From an uncultured Clostridia bacterium (GTDB lineage Bacteria; Bacillota; Clostridia; TANB77; CAG-508): DNA of 9,820 bases. The position numbers and the translations under genes were made by a program. Every line of letters begins with the position of its first letter. The first letter of the stretch is position 1. Below are positions 6,962-9,820 of this stretch, piece after piece. The notes beneath the pieces are model-generated. The model did no database searches and was not told the DNA's origin. It was given only the letters and a program-made list of their open reading frames with translations. The stretch covers positions 1 through 9,820 of the forward strand of contig CANRBU010000037.1 in assembly GCA_947628925.1 (NCBI GenBank), read 5' to 3'.

Positions 6962-7588
6962 TTATTTTGTTCCGAAAATTCTATCTCCTGCATCTCCAAG
7001 TCCGGGAATAATATAGCCTACATCATTTAGAGCTTTATCAATACAAGCTGTATAAAGTTGTACATCTGGATGCACTTCTGATAATTTTTTTATACCTTCT
7101 GGTGCAGAAATAATTGATAAAAATTTTATTTTTTTAGCTCCATCTTCTTTTAACATAGAAATTGCATCTATTGCAGAACCTCCTGTAGCAAGCATAGGAT
7201 CTAAGACAATCACTTCTCTGTTTTGAATGTCTTTTGGCATTTTATAATAATATTTAACAGGTTTTAAAGTTTCTTCATTTCTGTATAAACCTATATGGCC
7301 TATTTTTGCATTTGGTATAACATTTATTAGTCCATCCAACATTCCTGTTCCTGCTCTTAAGATTGGAACAAAAGCATATTGATTTTCATCTAACATTTCT
7401 GCTTCCATCTTACAAATTGGTGTTTCGATTTCTACCTTTTTTAGTTGTGCATCTTCCATTGCTTTGTAACATAATAGAGAAGCAATTTCTCCTATAATTT
7501 CTCTAAATTCTTTTGTACCTGTTTTTTTGTTTCTGATAATAGCTAATTTGTGCTTAATTAGCGGATTATCTAATACGATTGGTTCCAT
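6962..7588 (-). CDS. upp: Uracil phosphoribosyltransferase
   Basis: Upp converts uracil and PRPP to UMP in pyrimidine salvage. The 208-residue product has the usual length and motifs. PILRAGTGMLDGL is at 75-87. The PRPP-binding loop is VIVLDPMLATGGSAIDAI (126-143), with the Asp130-Pro-Met-Leu-Ala-Thr-Gly-Gly core. The C-terminal GYIIPGLGDAGDRIFGTK (191-208) forms the uracil-binding segment. The ATG at 7588-7586 follows GAAAGGA, with spacing of about ten bases. No convincing promoter is visible in the 33 bases between the start and the palindrome at 7621-7744. The gene may therefore be read from the upstream hydrogenase operon, or from a promoter inside or overlapping the palindrome. It ends at the hairpin 6898-6939. 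Confidence 0.97.
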   Translation of the reverse strand: MEPIVLDNPLIKHKLAIIRNKKTGTKEFREIIGEIASLLCYKAMEDAQLKKVEIETPICKMEAEMLDENQYAFVPILRAGTGMLDGLINVIPNAKIGHIGLYRNEETLKPVKYYYKMPKDIQNREVIVLDPMLATGGSAIDAISMLKEDGAKKIKFLSIISAPEGIKKLSEVHPDVQLYTACIDKALNDVGYIIPGLGDAGDRIFGTK

Positions 7589-7620
7589 TTTTTCCCATTC
7601 CTTTCTATATTATTTTGTTT

Positions 7621-7744
7621 GGTTGGAAAAGAATTAAATTTTGGCTAGGAAAACGAGTTTGAAATTTATGAGGCGTACTTTTTGTACGTTGATTAAATTT
7701 CAAATGAAGTTTGACAACGCCAAAATTGTAATTATTTTTCAACC
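7621..7744. repeat. 124-base imperfect palindrome with structured hairpin potential
   Basis: The whole segment folds on itself. The outer arms (7621-7645 and 7719-7744, GGTTGG... and ...CAACC) pair over about 24 positions with one bulge and two non-Watson-Crick positions, including ATTTTGGC against GCCAAAAT. AAAC (7651-7654) pairs with GTTT (7709-7712). TTTGAAATTTA (7658-7668) pairs perfectly with TAAATTTCAAA (7694-7704). The tip is GGCGTAC/GTACGTT with a TTTTT loop (7679-7683). The internal loops include a GA/GA tandem mismatch (7670-7671 against 7691-7692). The element begins one base into the hydA stop codon and ends 32 bases before upp. It has no clean T-run, so it is not a standard terminator. 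It could be a MITE-like interspersed repeat, a structured RNA element, or both. Its identity is unknown to me. Confidence 0.75.
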
Positions 7745-9495
7745 TATATATTGTATTTGTTTCTTGGTCTATAGGTTGTATGTAACAATTTATGCGCCCT
7801 ATAACTTCCCGGTTCTTCTAAATATTCTTCATATATTTTTTTCAATATTGGATTTTCATGTGATTTTCTTATTTTACTTTTTTCATCAATACTATATAAT
7901 GCTTCTGCCCTTAAATTTCTTACATCAAACTCTTCGCGAATTTTTGAACTTTTTATTGGTTGTCCTCCTCCCATGATACAGCCACCTGGGCAAGCCATAA
8001 TTTCAACAAATTGGTAGTCAGCTTTTCCTGATTTTATCTCTTCTAATATTTTTTGTGCATTTGCTAAACCACTTGCTGCAACTACTTTTATTTCTTTTCC
8101 ATCTATAGTTACTGTTGCTTTTTTGATGCCTTCTCCTCCACGTACTTGTTCAAAATTAATTTTTTCTAAATCTTCTCCTGTTAATACATCTTGTGCTGTT
8201 CTTAAAGCTGCTTCCATTACTCCACCTGTTACACCAAATATTGCACCTGCACCTGTTGCTTCTCCCATAGGGTTATCAAATACAGTGTCTTCTAATTTGG
8301 TAAATTCAATGTTGGCTTGTTTTATCATTCTTGCAAGTTCCCTTGTTGTAATTACATTATCTACATCTTGAAAACCATTTACTTTCATTTCTTCTCTTTG
8401 TCTTTCAAACTTTTTAGCAATACATGGCATAACTGATACCACATATATTTTGCTTGGATCAATTTCTTCTTTTTTTGCAAAATATGATTTTATTAAAGCT
8501 CCAAACATTTGATGTGGTGATTTACATGTTGATAGGTGTGGTAATAAATCAGGATAGTTCATTTCTATATATCTTACCCACCCAGGTGAACATGATGTAA
8601 TCATTGGGAGATTATCATTTTCTTTATATCTTTCTATAAATTCATGTGCTTCTTCCATTATTGTAAAATCTGCACCTGTGTTTGTATCAAAAACTTTGTC
8701 AAAGCCAAGTCGTTTTAAAGCTGTTACCATCTTTCCTGTGACATTTGTGCCTATTGGCATTCCAAATTCTTCTCCTAATGCTACACGAACAGCTGGTGCT
8801 GTTTGAACCACAACATATGTATCAGGGGCTCTTAGTTTTTCCCAAACTTCTCCTATTGTTTCTTTTTCATGTAAAGCTCCTGTTGGACAACTTTGTATAC
8901 ATTGACCACAAAATGTACAATTTACATCATTTAAACTGCTATCACTTACTGTTGAAACACAAGATTCAAATCCACGATTTACACATGCTATTGCTCCAAT
9001 TCCTTGTACATTTTTACATGTAGCTACACATCTCCTACAAAGTATGCATTTATTGAAATCTCTTACTATAGAAGGTGAGTCGTCATCTATTTTGTGTTCT
9101 ACCATTTCTCCCGGAAATTCAACATCTAAAATATTAAATTTTCTTGCCAAACTTTGTAGTTCACAGTTTTCTGAGCGTATGCATTTTAAGCAATCTATCT
9201 TATGGTTTGAAATAATTAAATCTAAAACAACTCTTCTTGCTTCTAAAACTTCTGGTGTGTTTGTATGTACAACCATGCCTTCTTCTGCTTTTTGAATACA
9301 AGATGTTGCAAAACCTCTTCTACCTTCTATTTCGACAATGCACATCCTACATTCTCCTACTTCATTTATGTCTTTTAGATAACATAGTGTAGGAATATCT
9401 ATTCCTGCTTGCCTTGCTGCTTGTAATATCGTTGTACCTTTTTTTACCTGAACTTTTTGATTATCAATTATCAAATTTACTAATTCTTCGTTCAT
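7744..9495 (-). CDS. hydA: [FeFe]-hydrogenase catalytic subunit of a multimeric NAD(P)-linked enzyme (HydA/HndD type)
   Basis: This 583-residue iron-only hydrogenase makes or oxidises H2. It contains an N-terminal [2Fe-2S] domain (Cys38, 49, 52, 66), a His-Cys3 [4Fe-4S] site (His98, Cys102, 105, 111) and a two-cluster ferredoxin domain (Cys150/153/156/160 and Cys193/196/199/203). The H-cluster domain follows with L1 TSCSPGW (300-306), L2 MPCIAKKFE (356-364) and L3 EIMACPGGCIMGGGQP (498-513). The C-terminal small-subunit-like region (about 515-575) includes RKSHENPILKKIYEEYL. L1 has Ser where classic enzymes have the second of two adjacent Cys, a variant I recall as common in HndD-type proteins. 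The ATG at 9495-9493 follows AAGGAGGG (complement of 9503-9510). It lies 22 bases after the HydB/HndC-type gene, so the two form one operon. The likely partners are NAD(P)H and possibly ferredoxin (electron bifurcation), which sequence alone cannot settle. Confidence 0.96.
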   Translation of the reverse strand: MNEELVNLIIDNQKVQVKKGTTILQAARQAGIDIPTLCYLKDINEVGECRMCIVEIEGRRGFATSCIQKAEEGMVVHTNTPEVLEARRVVLDLIISNHKIDCLKCIRSENCELQSLARKFNILDVEFPGEMVEHKIDDDSPSIVRDFNKCILCRRCVATCKNVQGIGAIACVNRGFESCVSTVSDSSLNDVNCTFCGQCIQSCPTGALHEKETIGEVWEKLRAPDTYVVVQTAPAVRVALGEEFGMPIGTNVTGKMVTALKRLGFDKVFDTNTGADFTIMEEAHEFIERYKENDNLPMITSCSPGWVRYIEMNYPDLLPHLSTCKSPHQMFGALIKSYFAKKEEIDPSKIYVVSVMPCIAKKFERQREEMKVNGFQDVDNVITTRELARMIKQANIEFTKLEDTVFDNPMGEATGAGAIFGVTGGVMEAALRTAQDVLTGEDLEKINFEQVRGGEGIKKATVTIDGKEIKVVAASGLANAQKILEEIKSGKADYQFVEIMACPGGCIMGGGQPIKSSKIREEFDVRNLRAEALYSIDEKSKIRKSHENPILKKIYEEYLEEPGSYRAHKLLHTTYRPRNKYNI

Positions 9496-9517
9496 GTGCT
9501 ACCCTCCTTAAAATTTT

Positions 9518-9820
9518 CTATCCTATTGCTTTGAAAGGACAAGTTGTTAGGCATGTTCCACATTTTATACATTTTTCTTGGTTTATTACTCTTTTATCTC
9601 TGCCTTCTCCTTCAATTGCACCTACTGGACAATTTTTTTGGCATAAACCACATCCTTTGCATTTTTCTGGATTTATCATAATTTTTGCCATTGCTTTACA
9701 TTCTAATGCACGACAAATTTTATCAACTGCATGTTCTTGAAATTCATCTCTAAAATATTTTAGTGTACTTATAACTGGATTTGGTGCACTTTGTCCTAAA
9801 CCACATATACTTGATTTTTG
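9518..9820 (-). CDS. hydB: NuoF-like hydrogenase subunit (HydB/HndC type), C-terminal end (partial; 5' end outside window)
   Basis: Read from the minus strand, the last 100 codons of this gene end in TAG at 9520-9518. The visible part opens QKSSICGLGQSAPNP, matching the last cysteine of the NuoF-type [4Fe-4S] site. A short helical stretch (STLKYFRDEFQEHAVDKIC) follows. Then come two ferredoxin-type motifs, CKGCGLCQKNCPVGAI and CIKCGTCLTTCPFKAIG, as the extreme C-terminus. This arrangement is that of HydB/HndC, the flavin subunit that exchanges electrons with NAD(P)H. The FMN and NAD domains lie beyond the window. The gene is immediately upstream of hydA, in the usual subunit order. The hydB rather than nuoF name rests on this neighbourhood and on the C-terminal ferredoxin extension. 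Confidence 0.9.
   Translation of the reverse strand, partial: QKSSICGLGQSAPNPVISTLKYFRDEFQEHAVDKICRALECKAMAKIMINPEKCKGCGLCQKNCPVGAIEGEGRDKRVINQEKCIKCGTCLTTCPFKAIG

Noticed and set aside
7655..7709. Kink-turn in the palindrome internal loop (GAG against TGAA)
   Set aside because: Purine mismatches are present, but the three-base bulge and adjacent tandem GA pairs in the required order cannot be made convincingly from this loop.
7621..7744. Palindrome as an ordinary rho-independent terminator of hydA
   Set aside because: The stem is far too long, is interrupted by several internal loops, and has no T-run right after it on the minus strand (the following bases are AAACAAAATAAT).
7641..7976. 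111-codon open frame on the plus strand
   Set aside because: It begins inside the long palindrome and continues antisense to the hydA 3' end. It has no ribosome site and its composition is that of a shadow frame.
1..9820. CRISPR arrays, tRNA or rRNA genes, transposases, phage genes, toxin-antitoxin or defence systems
   Set aside because: I saw no regularly spaced repeats, no tRNA-like cloverleaf or conserved rRNA segments, and no protein with matching motifs on either strand.

Overview
The window is strongly AT-rich, uses the standard code with purine-rich Shine-Dalgarno sites, and carries a multimeric [FeFe]-hydrogenase, a clostridial-type MurD, a long U32 protein, an RNHCP protein and a dockerin-bearing wall hydrolase. 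Together these point to an anaerobic low-GC Firmicute of the class Clostridia, probably from a gut-like habitat. I cannot name the species. Coding density is high. There is no transposase, phage gene, CRISPR array, rRNA or tRNA.

Layout. Positions 1-2228 (minus strand) hold an exported-protein operon: an N-acetylglucosaminidase with SH3 and dockerin domains, then a second exported protein with an Ig-like and a cadherin-like domain that runs off the left edge. A compact intergenic region at 2229-2421 carries two divergent sigma-A-type promoters. The plus-strand gene at 2422-4866 is a U32 protein, ending in a hairpin shared with the convergent murD-RNHCP operon (minus, 6627 to 4887). Positions 6628-6961 hold a murD promoter, an easily missed 31-residue Asn-rich microprotein gene on the plus strand with a very strong ribosome-binding site and a forespore-type promoter match, and two hairpins. 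Next come upp (minus, 7588-6962), a 124-base imperfect palindrome (7621-7744), and the end of a hydrogenase operon: hydA (minus, 9495-7744) preceded by the 3' end of a HydB/HndC-type flavoprotein gene (9820-9518).

How the genes fit together. murD and the glucosaminidase act on peptidoglycan synthesis and turnover. upp salvages uracil. The hydrogenase subunits re-oxidise NAD(P)H and/or ferredoxin by making H2 during fermentation. The U32 protein probably belongs to the tRNA/rRNA hydroxylation branch of its family. Most of the window is core metabolism. The least explained parts are the Asn-rich microprotein, the long palindrome between hydA and upp, and the dockerin-tagged wall hydrolase beside an Ig/cadherin-like partner.
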